In this document: piece by piece, positions 55,057 through 64,000 of the stretch
Numbering within the stretch: position 1 is the first letter of the stretch
Layout of the letters: each line of letters starts with the position of its first letter
Notes under the pieces: model-generated
Told to the model about the DNA's origin: nothing
What the model saw: the letters and a program-made list of their open reading frames with translations, nothing else
The model's database searches: none
Program-made: the position numbers and the translations under genes
Assembly: GCF_000739735.1 (NCBI RefSeq)
Contig: NZ_BBJF01000003.1
Span: 310,001 to 374,000 of the forward strand
Length of the DNA stretch: 64,000 bases
Origin: Paraburkholderia ginsengisoli NBRC 100965
Lineage (GTDB): Bacteria; Pseudomonadota; Gammaproteobacteria; Burkholderiales; Burkholderiaceae
Direction of reading: 5' to 3'

Positions 55057-56241
55057 CTACGGCGCCGAGTACGTCACGCGATAGATCGCGCCGGCGTAAT
55101 CGTCGCTGATCAGCAGAGAACCGTCGGGCAACGGCAGAACGTCGGCGGGACGGCCCCAGACGGCTTCGCCGGGTTGCAGCCAGCCTTCGGCAAAGACTTC
55201 CTGGCGCGCGTTGCTGCCGTCAGACGCGGCGATCACCCGCACGACGCGATAGCCGATTTTCTTGCTGCGATTCCACGATCCATGCTCGGCGATGAAGACA
55301 TTGTTGCGATACGCGGGCGGAAACATCGAGCCGTCGTAAAAGCGCATGCCCAGCGCGGCGACGTGCGCACCGAGTTTGGCCACCGGCGGCGTAAAGGCAC
55401 TACACGGATGATCCTTGCCGAATTCCGGGTCGGGCGTGTCGCCGCCATGACAATACGGGAAGCCGAAATCCATCCCGGCGCGCGGCGCGCGATTGAGCTT
55501 GTCGTTGGGCACGTCGTCGCCCAGAAGGTCGCGGCCGTTGTCGGTGAACCACATTTCGTGCGTCACCGGATGCCACGCGAACCCGACCGAGTTGCGCACC
55601 CCACGCGCCATGACTTCGTAGTGGCTGCCGTCCGGGTTCATCCGGCCGATCATCGCGAAGCGGTCGCGATCTTTCTGGCACACGTTGCAGGGCGCGCCCT
55701 GCGGCACATACAGCTTGCCGTCCGGGCCGAAGGCGATGAACTTCCAGCCGTGATGTGTCTCGTCGGGCAGCGTGTCGATCACGACGGCGGCCTTGGGCGG
55801 ATCGTTGAGATGGGCGTCGATCGCATCGAAGCGCAAAATTTTCGACACCGCCGATACGTACAGCGCGCCGTCGTGCCACGCCACGCCCGCCGGCGATTCC
55901 AGGCTCGAAGCGATCACATGGCGGCCCGTGACGCGGCCGTTCTGCAGTTCGAGCGCGTAGACATGCCCGTCGAGGCTGCCTATATAGAGGATGCCCTTCG
56001 GCGAGAGCGCCATCGCGCGCGCGCTCGGAACGGCGTCCGACAAGACTTCGATATGGAAGCCTGGCGGCAATTTGATGCGCTCGACCGGTGGCGCGGCGGC
56101 TGCCGACAACGTCTGGCCGGCGAGGGCAGCCGCTGCCGCGTAACGCAGCGCCCGGCTTCGCAGGCCGCGAGCGAGACCGGCAAACCACACGAGGACGAGA
56201 AAAAACGCGGGCAGAAACGCAGTCGGCGGCAAGAGTTTCAC
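55057..56241 (-). CDS. PQQ-dependent sugar dehydrogenase-like (sorbosone dehydrogenase family), exported
   Basis: A 394-aa beta-propeller protein. The N-terminal ~50 residues contain a hydrophobic helix (AFLPAFFLVLVWFAGLARGL) and a second Ala-rich signal-like stretch ending SAAAAPPVERIK. The propeller (~52-394) shows LPPGFHIEVLSDAVPSARAM, AGVAWHDGALYVS, KLYVPQGAPCNVCQKDRDRF and NVFIAEHGSWNRSKKIGYRV, typical of GDH/sorbosone dehydrogenase proteins. The CNVC pair may form a disulfide. Substrate unknown, periplasmic location inferred. Confidence 0.85.
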   Translation of the reverse strand: MKLLPPTAFLPAFFLVLVWFAGLARGLRSRALRYAAAAALAGQTLSAAAAPPVERIKLPPGFHIEVLSDAVPSARAMALSPKGILYIGSLDGHVYALELQNGRVTGRHVIASSLESPAGVAWHDGALYVSAVSKILRFDAIDAHLNDPPKAAVVIDTLPDETHHGWKFIAFGPDGKLYVPQGAPCNVCQKDRDRFAMIGRMNPDGSHYEVMARGVRNSVGFAWHPVTHEMWFTDNGRDLLGDDVPNDKLNRAPRAGMDFGFPYCHGGDTPDPEFGKDHPCSAFTPPVAKLGAHVAALGMRFYDGSMFPPAYRNNVFIAEHGSWNRSKKIGYRVVRVIAASDGSNARQEVFAEGWLQPGEAVWGRPADVLPLPDGSLLISDDYAGAIYRVTYSAP

Positions 56242-56339
56242 AGGCTCTCCGTCAGGTAATTCGGGCGTTCGGGCGTGATCCGGGGGGGCGGTTTGAATGG
56301 CCGGCGCCGCCCCGCTACTCAGTTTATCCCGGTAAGTGT

Positions 56340-56368
56340 TTGTTATGGCGTCGGTTTCCCGCTATAAT
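56340..56368 (+). promoter_or_regulatory. Strong sigma-70 promoter of the rpsP operon
   Basis: TTGTTA (56340-56345), a 17-base spacer, and a consensus TATAAT (56363-56368), about 45 bases before the rpsP ATG. Confidence 0.85.
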
Positions 56369-56413
56369 CGCGTGTTTCAGTCGTTCCGAACCCCGGTTTT
56401 CAAGGATTCTAGT

Positions 56414-56668
56414 ATGGTCATCATCCGCTTGGCTCGTGGCGGCTCCAAGAAGCGCCCGTTCTACAACATCGTCGCAACCGATTCGCGTAACCGTCGTGAC
56501 GGCCGCTTCATCGAGCGCGTTGGCTTCTACAACCCGGTCGCTACGAAGGGTGAATCCCTGCGTATCGCTCAGGATCGCCTGACGTACTGGCAAGGTGTTG
56601 GCGCGCAACTGTCGCCGACCGTCGAGCGTCTCGTGAAAGAAGCGCAAAAGGCGCAGCCGGCTGCTTAA
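56414..56668 (+). CDS. rpsP: 30S ribosomal protein S16
   Basis: An 84-aa ribosomal protein needed for 30S assembly. The conserved [20 protein letters not shown] start, [20 protein letters not shown] and the C-terminal [19 protein letters not shown] are all present. The upstream open extension to 56336 covers the promoter, so ATG 56414 is used. It is the first gene of rpsP-rimM-trmD-rplS. Confidence 0.97.
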   Translation: MVIIRLARGGSKKRPFYNIVATDSRNRRDGRFIERVGFYNPVATKGESLRIAQDRLTYWQGVGAQLSPTVERLVKEAQKAQPAA

Positions 56669-56788
56669 TGGTAGCTAGCATGCGTATCGTCGTCGGTTCG
56701 GCCGGCGGCTCGCGCAGCTTGCGTGAGCAGTCCGATGCGCGAGTTGTTTTACTGAAGCAGACGTCGAAGCTGGCAGCGAGGTGTTCCT

Positions 56789-57523
56789 ATGTCCGAACGT
56801 GATTCCGGCAGTTCAGGTCGCGTGAAGGCAAAAGCGGCAGCTCCGCGCGCGAAGACGTCTGATCAGGCGCCGTTCGGTGCATTCGTCCGCAAGCCGGTCG
56901 AACGAGCCGAAGGCAAGGCGCAAGCCAATGCTGCAAAGGCTGGTTCCGCTGCGGCAGAAATGCGCGCGGAAACGGTGGAAAGCTGGCCGGCCGACGCGGT
57001 CGAGGTCGGCGCAATCGTCGACGCCTACGGCCTCAAAGGCTGGGTCAAGGTAGCCGCGCATGCGGATGCCGGGCATGGCGGCGACGCGTTGCTGAGCGCG
57101 AAGCGCTGGTGGCTGTTGAAAGGCCACGAGCGCAAATCGGCGCCGTCATTGCAGGCGAAAACGCATAGCGACAGTGTGGTTGCCCATCTGGGCGGCGTCA
57201 CTGATCGCGATGTGGCGCTGGCACTGCGCGGCTCCCGCGTGTATATCAGCCGCAGCGAATTTCCGGCCCTCGACGCCGACGAATTCTACTGGGTCGATCT
57301 GCTCGGCCTGGATGTGGTGAACGTTGCCGGAGTCCATCTCGGCACGGTTGCAGACATGATCGACAACGGTGCGCACTCGGTGATGCGTATCGAATACCCG
57401 GCTACCGACAAGAACGGCAAGCTGGCGGCAGGCGAGCGTTTGATCCCGTTCGTCGGCGTCTTTGTCAAAACGGTGGACCAGGCGGCGAAGCAGATCATCG
57501 TCGACTGGGAAGCCGATTACTAA
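56789..57523 (+). CDS. rimM: Ribosome maturation factor RimM with N-terminal extension
   Basis: A 244-aa protein against about 165-180 for most RimM. The conserved part begins at ~70 ([20 protein letters not shown]) and contains the N-terminal beta-barrel and the PRC-barrel ([30 protein letters not shown]). The first ~68 residues are an Ala/Lys-rich low-complexity extension seen in Burkholderia relatives. RimM binds S19 and helps 30S head maturation. The ATG at 56789 is the furthest upstream start, so a shorter form is possible. Confidence 0.93.
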   Translation: MSERDSGSSGRVKAKAAAPRAKTSDQAPFGAFVRKPVERAEGKAQANAAKAGSAAAEMRAETVESWPADAVEVGAIVDAYGLKGWVKVAAHADAGHGGDALLSAKRWWLLKGHERKSAPSLQAKTHSDSVVAHLGGVTDRDVALALRGSRVYISRSEFPALDADEFYWVDLLGLDVVNVAGVHLGTVADMIDNGAHSVMRIEYPATDKNGKLAAGERLIPFVGVFVKTVDQAAKQIIVDWEADY

Positions 57524-57547
57524 AATCTTCGCTGAATGGAGAGGGCG

Positions 57548-58315
57548 ATGCAGTTCGATGTCGTGACGCTCTTTCCAGAAATGTTCCGCGCGCTGACCGA
57601 CTGGGGTATCACCAGCCGTGCCGCGAAGCAGGAGCGCTATAGGTTGCGTACGTGGAATCCGCGCGATTTCACCACCGACAACTACCGCACAATCGACGAT
57701 CGCCCGTACGGCGGCGGCCCCGGCATGGTGATGCTGGCGAAGCCGCTGGAAGATGCGATCGGCGCGGCGAAAGCGGCGCAGGCGGAGCAGGGCATCGGCG
57801 CGTCGCGCGTCGTGATGATGTCGCCGCAAGGCGCTACGTTGAATCACGACCGTGTCATGCGGTTCGCCGCTGAGCCCGGCCTGATCCTGTTGTGCGGGCG
57901 CTATGAAGCGATCGATCAGCGTTTGCTCGACCGTGTCGTCGACGAGGAAGTCAGTCTCGGCGACTTCGTGCTGTCGGGTGGCGAATTGCCCGCGATGGCG
58001 TTGATGGATGCAGTCGTGCGCCAATTGCCCGGCGTGCTCAACGACTCGCAATCGGCGGTGCAGGACAGCTTTGTCGACGTGCTGCTGGATTGTCCGCACT
58101 ACACGCGTCCTGAGGAATACGATGGCGTGCGTGTACCTGATGTGCTGCTCGGCGGCCATCATGCGGAAATCGAGGCGTGGCGTCGGCGTGAAGCGTTGCG
58201 CAACACGTTGAACAAGCGGCCCGATCTGATCGTGAAGGCCAGAAAGAACAAGATGTTGAGCCGTGCCGACGAGGCATGGCTCGCAAGTCTCGCAAAGGAA
58301 GAGTCGAAGGCGTAA
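57548..58315 (+). CDS. trmD: tRNA (guanine-N1)-methyltransferase
   Basis: A 255-aa SPOUT methyltransferase that makes m1G37 and prevents +1 frameshifting. It has [40 protein letters not shown] (~51-70), the trefoil-knot SAM site [20 protein letters not shown] (~112-131), and [24 protein letters not shown] site precedes ATG 57548. It is encoded 24 bases after rimM. Confidence 0.96.
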   Translation: MQFDVVTLFPEMFRALTDWGITSRAAKQERYRLRTWNPRDFTTDNYRTIDDRPYGGGPGMVMLAKPLEDAIGAAKAAQAEQGIGASRVVMMSPQGATLNHDRVMRFAAEPGLILLCGRYEAIDQRLLDRVVDEEVSLGDFVLSGGELPAMALMDAVVRQLPGVLNDSQSAVQDSFVDVLLDCPHYTRPEEYDGVRVPDVLLGGHHAEIEAWRRREALRNTLNKRPDLIVKARKNKMLSRADEAWLASLAKEESKA

Positions 58316-58471
58316 AGCCGGCGGTCTTTCTAGCGGACACCAGGCGGCGTCGCACATGCGTGTTCGGCGCCAGATGTGAACCCATCCTCTATCGGGGCCG
58401 TAGCCGAGCGCAACAGGAAACTTCGCGCAAGGCAGGTACGAACGCCGACAAGATGGATCTAGGAGTCAGTA

Positions 58472-58858
58472 ATGAATCTGATCGCAAAACTCGAGCAGGA
58501 AGAAATCGCGCGCGCCCTCGGCGAGAAGACCATCCCCGAATTCGCCCCCGGCGATACGGTGATCGTCAGCGTGAACGTGGTTGAAGGCACGCGTAAGCGT
58601 GTTCAGGCTTACGAAGGCGTCGTGATCGCCAAGCGTAACCGTGGTCTGAATTCGTCGTTCATCGTCCGCAAGATTTCGTCGGGCGAAGGCGTCGAGCGTA
58701 CGTTCCAGACGTACTCGCCGCTGCTGGCAAGCATCGTCGTGAAGCGTCGTGGCGATGTGCGTCGTGCGAAGCTGTACTACCTGCGCGACCGTTCGGGCAA
58801 GTCGGCTCGAATCAAGGAAAAGCTGGTCTCGAAAGACCGCGCTGCTTCCCAAGCGTAA
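58472..58858 (+). CDS. rplS: 50S ribosomal protein L19
   Basis: A 128-aa ribosomal protein at the 30S-50S interface. The family motifs [40 protein letters not shown] and [20 protein letters not shown] are complete. It follows trmD after 156 bases and is the last gene of the operon, before a terminator. Confidence 0.97.
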   Translation: MNLIAKLEQEEIARALGEKTIPEFAPGDTVIVSVNVVEGTRKRVQAYEGVVIAKRNRGLNSSFIVRKISSGEGVERTFQTYSPLLASIVVKRRGDVRRAKLYYLRDRSGKSARIKEKLVSKDRAASQA

Positions 58859-58871
58859 ATGCTGTAAGAAA

Positions 58872-58898
58872 AAGCACCCCTCGCGGGTGCTTTTTTGT
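58872..58898 (+). terminator. Intrinsic terminator of the rpsP-rplS operon
   Basis: AAGCACCC-CTCGC-GGGTGCTT followed by TTTT. Confidence 0.92.
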
Positions 58899-58950
58899 TT
58901 GCCAGGTCAAAATAGCGGCATGTCCCCTATCCGCTCATTCGAGAGACCCG

Positions 58951-59670
58951 TTGATCCGCCCCGCCTTTGAGCCTGAAGCCCTGCCTGTCGAAGCGACCGG
59001 CGCCCATTTGCCGCCGGTGGCCGGCGAGCGCCTCACACCCGATGGCCTGCGCGCGCGCTTCGAGCAGCGTCTTGACTGGACGCCCGAGCCGATCGTCGAA
59101 GCGCCGTGGCGCGTCACGCAGGGCGATCCGCGTGTGGCGTCGGTACTGGTGCCGCTGGTGGTCCGCGAGCGCGGGCTGACCGTGTTGCTCACGCAGCGTG
59201 CCGACCATCTGAACGATCACGCGGGCCAGGTGAGTTTTCCGGGCGGCCGCCAAGAACCCTTCGACGCCGACGCTACCGCGACCGCGCTGCGCGAAGCGCA
59301 GGAAGAGGTCGGCCTCGCGCCGTCGCGGGTGGAAATTCTCGGCGCATTGCCCGACTATCTGACCGGCACGGGGTTTTGCGTGACGCCGGTGATCGGTCTC
59401 GTGCATCCGCCGTTTGCATTGAAAATGGATGAACTCGAAGTGGCCGAAGTCTTCGAAGTGCCGCTCGCCTTTCTGATGGATCCGGCGAATCACGAAGAGC
59501 GCGTGTTCCGTTACGAGGGCGGCGAGCGCCGCTTTTTTACGATGCCGTATCCGCGCAATGGATCGACGGAGTCGAGTGGGCAGGGTGGCGGCGAAACAGG
59601 CAGTCATCATTTCATCTGGGGCGCGACGGCGGCGATGCTGCGTAACCTGTATCGCTTCCTCGCTGCGTGA
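58951..59670 (+). CDS. CoA pyrophosphatase-like NUDIX hydrolase
   Basis: A 239-aa NUDIX protein. The Nudix box GGRQEPFDADATATALREAQ, continuing EEVGL (~97-121), is preceded by LTQRADHLNDHAGQVSFPGG, which is the CoA-pyrophosphatase signature (LL..R...L..H.GQV.FPGG). Such enzymes hydrolyse CoA and acyl-CoA to phosphopantetheine. The apparent start is TTG at 58951; no in-frame ATG lies upstream and the conserved part starts later, so the true start is uncertain. Confidence 0.88.
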   Translation: MIRPAFEPEALPVEATGAHLPPVAGERLTPDGLRARFEQRLDWTPEPIVEAPWRVTQGDPRVASVLVPLVVRERGLTVLLTQRADHLNDHAGQVSFPGGRQEPFDADATATALREAQEEVGLAPSRVEILGALPDYLTGTGFCVTPVIGLVHPPFALKMDELEVAEVFEVPLAFLMDPANHEERVFRYEGGERRFFTMPYPRNGSTESSGQGGGETGSHHFIWGATAAMLRNLYRFLAA

Positions 59671-59796
59671 TTCGCGGGCGAGCCGTGCGTGAACATGCAC
59701 TTGCCTGATGTTTGTCAGTGTCGGCGCTCAGTCGAATCCGACCCTGTGCTATCGTTATAAAACAATCGTAAAAACTCAAAAAGCACGGCGCATCGC

Positions 59797-60735
59797 ATGA
59801 CTTTTTTCTCCGTATTGCTGGCTCTGATCATTGAACAGGTACGCGCGCTGTCACCGAACAATCCGGTGTCCGCGTTGCTTCAATACCATGCGGAGTCGGC
59901 GGCGCACGGATTCGATGCCGGCAAGCCCAAGCACGGGCTGCTCGCGTGGCTCGTGGTGGTGGTGCCCTGGACGCTCGCCGTCGCGCTCGTCTACTACGTG
60001 CTGTATCACATTCATTTCGCGCTCGCGTTCCTGTGGAACGTCGCGGTGCTGTACTTCACGCTCGGCTTCCGCCAGTTCAGCCATTACTTCACCGACATTC
60101 ACCTCGCGTTGAACAACGACGACGTGCCGCGCGCGCGCGAAATTCTGAATGAATGGACCGGGCTTGAAACGGTCGATATGCCCGTCAGCGAGATCGTCCG
60201 TCATACGCTGATTCATGCGGTGGTCGCTTCGCACCGCCATGTGTTCGGCGTGTTCTTCTGGTTCCTGATTCCGGTCGGGCCGGCGGGCGCGGTGCTGTAC
60301 CGGATCGCCGAGTATCTGGCGCGGGCGTGGGCGCGTCCGGGCGACGAACGCACCGTCGCGTTTTCGAGCTTCGCGCAGCGCGCGTTCTTCGTGATCGACT
60401 GGGTGCCGTCGCGCTTGACGTCGCTGGGCTTTGCGATCGTCGGCAATTTCGAAGACGCGATCTATGCGTGGCGCAATCACGCGCGGCAGTGGCCCGATGC
60501 GAACGACGGCGTGTTGCTCGCCGCGGGCAGCGGTGCGCTGGGCGCGCGCCTGAGCGGGCCGCTGGCCGAGCCGTCGAGTCTGGACGCGCTCGCCACCGGC
60601 GACGGCGGTCCGATGCAGGTCGGCGACGACTGCACGCCGCGCACGCTGCAATCGGCGGTGGGTCTGGTGTGGCGCGCCGTGGTGCTGTGGATGATTCTGC
60701 TGCTGATGCTGACCATCGCGGTGTGGCTTGCCTGA
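59797..60735 (+). CDS. CobD/CbiB (AmpE-like) family membrane protein
   Basis: A 312-aa inner-membrane protein with about four transmembrane segments (FFSVLLALIIEQVRAL; ~48-70 LLAWLVVVVPWTLAVALVYY; ~145-165; and the C-terminal VVLWMILLLMLTIAVWL). The family pattern includes FRQFSHYFTDIHLALNNDDV (~91-110) and FVIDWVPSRLTSLGFAIVGN (~195-214). CobD/CbiB acts in cobalamin assembly and AmpE in beta-lactamase signalling. With no cobalamin genes nearby the exact role is open. Confidence 0.82.
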   Translation: MTFFSVLLALIIEQVRALSPNNPVSALLQYHAESAAHGFDAGKPKHGLLAWLVVVVPWTLAVALVYYVLYHIHFALAFLWNVAVLYFTLGFRQFSHYFTDIHLALNNDDVPRAREILNEWTGLETVDMPVSEIVRHTLIHAVVASHRHVFGVFFWFLIPVGPAGAVLYRIAEYLARAWARPGDERTVAFSSFAQRAFFVIDWVPSRLTSLGFAIVGNFEDAIYAWRNHARQWPDANDGVLLAAGSGALGARLSGPLAEPSSLDALATGDGGPMQVGDDCTPRTLQSAVGLVWRAVVLWMILLLMLTIAVWLA

Positions 60736-60771
60736 GGGGCGCGGGCCTCGACAGGAAAAAAGGCAGTGCAT

Positions 60772-60801
60772 AAAAAAACCGGGCAATCGCCCGGTTTTTT
60801 T
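60772..60801. terminator. Intrinsic terminator after the CobD-like gene
   Basis: ACCGGGC-AATC-GCCCGGT flanked by A-run and T-run. The remaining ~170 bases before the convergent DUF2007 gene show nothing I can support. Confidence 0.9.
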
Positions 60802-60971
60802 ATTGCCTTTGACTTGCGCGGCTTTGCTACGTATTGGCGGCAACGCGAACGAGGCCATAACGTATGCGTCGTGCCTGAACCGCTTCAGCATTTATCGCCC
60901 ACGCGCAAACTGCATTGACCCAACCTGATAACCGACGCCTCTCGCACCAGCACCGTCTCCGTCACCCACCA

Positions 60972-61292
60972 TCACCCATCCAACGGGTCACGCGCAGTTC
61001 CGCATTGCCAGCACACCGTGAACTGCGCTTCGAGCATTTCACCGCACTGACGGCATCGCCATCCCGGCGAGTCCGCTGCCGGCCCGTGCGAAGCCGCCTC
61101 GATCAAACGCCGGGCCATTGCTTCGTCGCGTTCATCGACGAGCCACAACTCCGGCGCGCACTGATCCGCCGGAATATCGCCGAGCGCGCCGTTCAGATAG
61201 CGGTTGTGCAACTCGCAAGCGATGCCCGCGGTCTGCAGCACGTTGACCCAATGCTGTCCGGTGATCAGATTCGGCGCGCGCATCAACCTCAT
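60972..61292 (-). CDS. DUF2007 domain protein with C-terminal zinc ribbon
   Basis: A 106-aa protein. The N-terminal ~70 residues match DUF2007 (MRLMRAPNLITGQHWVNVLQ; AGIACELHNRYLNGALGDIP), a small ferredoxin-like domain of unknown function. The C-terminal CRQCGEMLEAQFTVCWQCG (~78-96) is a four-cysteine zinc ribbon. It lies one base after rsgA on the same strand and is probably the last gene of an M48 protease-rsgA-DUF2007 operon. Confidence 0.85.
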   Translation of the reverse strand: MRLMRAPNLITGQHWVNVLQTAGIACELHNRYLNGALGDIPADQCAPELWLVDERDEAMARRLIEAASHGPAADSPGWRCRQCGEMLEAQFTVCWQCGTARDPLDG

Positions 61293-61293
61293 G

Positions 61294-62265
61294 TCAGCGC
61301 ACGATCTGACTGGCTTCGTGTACGAGTTGCGCGTACAGCGCGTGCCGTTCGCGGCGAATGCGGCCGTCCGCGACCGCTTCGAGAATCGCGCAGCCCGGCT
61401 CGTGCAGGTGATGGCAGTTGTAGAAGCGACAGTTCGGCAGCAGCGGCCGGAACTCCGGAAACGCGCGCTCGAGTCGCCCTTCGGTCAGATGATGCAGGCC
61501 GAATTCCTGGAAGCCCGGCGAGTCGATCAACGCGCCGCGTGCGCCGCTCGTGGCGCTGTCGTCGCCGCCTTCAATCCTCGGCAACGGATAAAGCCGCGTG
61601 AACGTCGTGGTATGGCGTCCGCTGTTCAACGCCGTCGAGATCTCGCGTGTGGCGACTTCGGCATCCGGAATCAGCAGGTTCACGAGCGTCGACTTGCCCA
61701 TGCCCGACTGCCCGAGCAGGAGCGTGGAGTGACCGCGCAGATGCTCGATCAACGCGACACGCGCGGCTTCGGGTTGCGTCTTGATCGACACCTCGACGAC
61801 CGTATAACCCAGCGCGCGATACGACTCGAGCCGCCTGCGCGCGCCTTCGAGTTCGCCGGTCACGTCGATCTTGTTCAGCACGATCAACGGCTTCAGTTCG
61901 TTCGCTTCGGCGGCGACGAGCGCCCGGCCGAGCAGGTCTTCGCTGAAATGCGGCTCGGTGGCGAGCACGATCAGCAGCTGATCCAGATTCGCGGCGAACA
62001 GCTTCGACTTGTACTGGTCCGAGCGATACAGCAGATTGCGCCGCTCACCGATCTCGACGATCACGCCTTGGTCCGCGGAAGTCGGCTCGTAAATCACGCG
62101 ATCGCCGACCGCCACTTCGCTGCGCTTGCCGCGCGGGAAGCATTGGAGCATGGGGCCGCCGTCTTCCGGCGCGACCAGATAGTGGCGGCCATGCGCGGCC
62201 ACGACGAGGCCGCCCACGCGTGTGCTGGCCGACGCGCGCGGCGCTTTCGGGGAGCGGCCGCTCAT
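61294..62265 (-). CDS. rsgA: Small ribosomal subunit biogenesis GTPase
   Basis: A 323-aa circularly permuted GTPase that matures the 30S decoding centre. An OB-fold occupies ~15-90. The GTPase motifs appear in permuted order: G4 [10 protein letters not shown] (~132-141), G1 [16 protein letters not shown] (~182-197) and G3 DSPGFQEFG (~243-251). A zinc-binding C-terminal domain (~270-310) holds [15 protein letters not shown]. The start overlaps the upstream protease gene by 4 bases (ATGA). Confidence 0.95.
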   Translation of the reverse strand: MSGRSPKAPRASASTRVGGLVVAAHGRHYLVAPEDGGPMLQCFPRGKRSEVAVGDRVIYEPTSADQGVIVEIGERRNLLYRSDQYKSKLFAANLDQLLIVLATEPHFSEDLLGRALVAAEANELKPLIVLNKIDVTGELEGARRRLESYRALGYTVVEVSIKTQPEAARVALIEHLRGHSTLLLGQSGMGKSTLVNLLIPDAEVATREISTALNSGRHTTTFTRLYPLPRIEGGDDSATSGARGALIDSPGFQEFGLHHLTEGRLERAFPEFRPLLPNCRFYNCHHLHEPGCAILEAVADGRIRRERHALYAQLVHEASQIVR

Positions 62266-63521
62266 GCGTGCCGCAGCAAACGGTCGATCCGCTGCGACGC
62301 CGGCGGATGCGAGTAGTAGAACGCGGTGTAGAGCGGATCGGGCGTCAGGGTCGACGCGTTGTCCTCGTACAGCTTGACGAGCGCGTTGACGAGGTCTTGC
62401 GCATCGGTCTGCGTCGCGGCGAACGCGTCGGCTTCGAACTCGTGCTTGCGCGAACTGAGGCTGCCGAGCGGCGTGACGAAGAACAGGAATACCGGCAGCG
62501 CGAGGAAGAACAGCACCAGCGCGAGACCGCTATTGCCGCCGATCAGCGACGGCCGCACGCCGAGTCCTTCGTAGAACCACACGCATTGCGACAGCCAGCC
62601 GAGCAGCGCGAGCATCACGAGGCTGATCGCGAAGGTGACGAGCATCCGCTTGATCACGTGACGGCGCTTGAAGTGACCGAGTTCGTGCGCGAGCACCGCT
62701 TCGATCTCGCTGCCCGACAGGCGCGCGAGCAGCGTGTCGAAGAACACGATCCGCTTGGCCGCGCCGAAGCCGGTGAAGTACGCGTTGCCGTGCGCCGAAC
62801 GGCGGCTGCCGTCCATCACGAAGAGGCCCTTGGCGGCGAAGCCGCAGCGCTTCATCAGCGCTTCGATACGGCTTTTCAGCGCTTCGTCCTTGAGGGGCTC
62901 GAACTTGTTGAAGAGCGGCGCGATGAACGACGGATACAGCACCAGCACGAGCATCTGGAACGCGACCCACACAACCCACGTCCACAGCCACCACAAGCTG
63001 CCGGCCTGGTTCATCAGCCACAGCACGACGAACAGCAGCGGCAGGCCGAACGCGGCGCCGAGCACGACGCCCTTGATGCGGTCGATGAAGAAGATGCCCT
63101 TGCTCATCCGGTTGAAACCGAAGCGTTGTTCGATCACGAACTGCCGGTAGTAGTCGAACGGCAGGTCGATCACGCTGGTGATCGCGATCACCGCGGCGAC
63201 CAGCGCGATCTGGCCGATGTAGCCGCGCCCGAGCCAGTCGGAGATCGCCAGATCGAGCGCCTGCACGCCGCCGAGCAGCGTGAGGCCGATCAGCACGGCC
63301 GCGCTGACGACGACCTCGATCATCGTGAGACGGGTGCGCTCGACGGTGTAATCGGCGGCGCGCTGGTGCGCGCTCAACTGGATGGTGCCGGCGAACTGGC
63401 TCGGCACCTGCTCGCGATGGCCGGCGACGAAGCGGATCTGCCGCGACGCGAGCCAGAGTTTGGTGCCGACCATTGCCACGACGGCGATGACGAACAGAAC
63501 GGTGAAGTACAGGGTAGGCAT
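62262..63521 (-). CDS. M48-family (Ste24/CAAX prenyl protease-like) zinc metallopeptidase
   Basis: A 419-aa integral-membrane peptidase with multiple transmembrane helices. The HExxH zinc motif is in [20 protein letters not shown] (~270-289), and the third ligand is in [13 protein letters not shown] (~350-362). The N-terminal Ste24-like part includes [20 protein letters not shown] and [17 protein letters not shown]. Bacterial homologs are probably quality-control proteases. It leads the rsgA operon and is divergent from orn. Confidence 0.9.
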   Translation of the reverse strand: MPTLYFTVLFVIAVVAMVGTKLWLASRQIRFVAGHREQVPSQFAGTIQLSAHQRAADYTVERTRLTMIEVVVSAAVLIGLTLLGGVQALDLAISDWLGRGYIGQIALVAAVIAITSVIDLPFDYYRQFVIEQRFGFNRMSKGIFFIDRIKGVVLGAAFGLPLLFVVLWLMNQAGSLWWLWTWVVWVAFQMLVLVLYPSFIAPLFNKFEPLKDEALKSRIEALMKRCGFAAKGLFVMDGSRRSAHGNAYFTGFGAAKRIVFFDTLLARLSGSEIEAVLAHELGHFKRRHVIKRMLVTFAISLVMLALLGWLSQCVWFYEGLGVRPSLIGGNSGLALVLFFLALPVFLFFVTPLGSLSSRKHEFEADAFAATQTDAQDLVNALVKLYEDNASTLTPDPLYTAFYYSHPPASQRIDRLLRHA

Positions 63522-63616
63522 CCGGGGATTCCGTGGTATCTATGCGAGAATTATATGTTTGTTCCTGCCTCGCGGCGGGGGATACGCTCAAAGCGGCTTA
63601 AACCGGCTCGATCCGC

Positions 63617-63632
63617 CTCGAACCGGTTCGAG
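63617..63632. promoter_or_regulatory. 16-bp perfect palindrome in the orn/M48 divergent region
   Basis: CTCGAACCGGTTCGAG lies in the ~200-base gap between the divergent M48 protease and orn genes. Related half-sites (AACCGGCTCG, TTCGAGCC) surround it. It is a candidate operator for an unknown regulator. Confidence 0.4.
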
Positions 63633-63722
63633 CCAGACGCTCAAACCAATCTCAAACGAACCAGCGCCGTGGCAGGCGAGCTTCCTGCGAAGCCGCCGGC
63701 CAAGGCCATCAGGGTTGCCTTC

Positions 63723-64000
63723 ATGACTGACATCCTCGCATCCACCGAACAGCCGCCGCTCGTACGCAGCGACATGAATCTCATCTGGCTGGACATGGAA
63801 ATGACCGGGCTCGAGCCCGACTCCGATCGCATCATCGAAATCGCGGTGGTGGTGACCAATTCGACGCTCGACCGGATGGTCGAAGGTCCGGTGCTGGCGA
63901 TTCACCAGAGCGATGAAACGCTCGCCGGTATGGACCAGTGGAATCAGAACACGCATGGCCGCTCGGGCCTGATCGACCGCGTGAAGGCGTCGACGGTCAG
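63723..64000 (+). CDS. orn: Oligoribonuclease, N-terminal part (cut by the window end)
   Basis: The first 92 codons of a DEDDh 3'-5' exoribonuclease that degrades 2-5 nt RNAs and pGpG. The signature [20 protein letters not shown] (~20-39), with the first catalytic acids, is complete and the following [20 protein letters not shown] is typical. The frame is still open at base 64000. It is divergent from the M48 protease gene. Confidence 0.95.
   Translation, partial: MTDILASTEQPPLVRSDMNLIWLDMEMTGLEPDSDRIIEIAVVVTNSTLDRMVEGPVLAIHQSDETLAGMDQWNQNTHGRSGLIDRVKASTV

Overview
The window looks like a chromosomal segment of a Burkholderiaceae bacterium, most likely Paraburkholderia or Burkholderia. The basis is high GC with strong GC-ending codon use, the order gph-ubiG-ompA-gyrA-serC-pheA-hisC-tyrA-aroA-cmk-rpsA-ihfB, a tmRNA tag ending in DDTFALAA, and beta-proteobacterial families throughout. 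The species call is inference from gene content; nothing was searched.

Layout. (1) 1-348: the 3' end of a chromosomal TolC-family outer-membrane channel gene. (2) About 447-17187: a 16.7 kb integrated element lying against the 3' end of ssrA (tmRNA, minus strand). From left to right it holds an AlpA-like regulator and a ParB-like protein; an Icd-like region; a primase/helicase (PriCT-2, Toprim, DUF927) split by a frameshift; a 12-copy 9-bp repeat array that looks like a replication origin; and a KilA-C-like protein. Next come an unrecognised 229-aa cargo gene, three diverged ~160-bp repeats, and a five-gene overlapping operon of apparent phage-tail character ending in an 859-aa tape-measure-like protein with a GH19 lysozyme domain. 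The right end has a truncated antirepressor and a P4-type integrase that carries an extra C-terminal DEDDh exonuclease-like domain. I see no capsid, portal, large terminase or lysis genes, so this is a phage satellite or a reduced prophage rather than a complete phage. (3) 17165-64000: ordinary core chromosome.

The core part, in order: gph and ubiG, an OmpA-family protein, gyrA and a DUF2059 secreted protein. Then the mixed-function cluster serC-pheA-hisC-tyrA-aroA-cmk-rpsA-ihfB, which joins serine, aromatic and nucleotide biosynthesis to translation. Then envelope genes: lapA/lapB (LPS control), a UDP-glucose dehydrogenase, and hldE-domain kinase plus hldD (heptose for LPS core). These are followed by a ComEA-like protein, cysM, mltB, a deacetylase, an enoyl-CoA hydratase and a lysophospholipase. 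Next are the metNIQ methionine importer, etfBA with an acyl-CoA dehydrogenase, and dadA with a divergent Lrp-type regulator. The window ends with a radical-SAM protein, the rpsP-rimM-trmD-rplS ribosomal operon, a NUDIX hydrolase, a CobD-like membrane protein, the M48 protease-rsgA-DUF2007 operon and the start of orn.

The most interesting material is in the element: the integrase-exonuclease fusion, the GGTTCCACC array beside a broken DUF927 helicase gene, the tail module without head genes, and the triplicated structured repeats.
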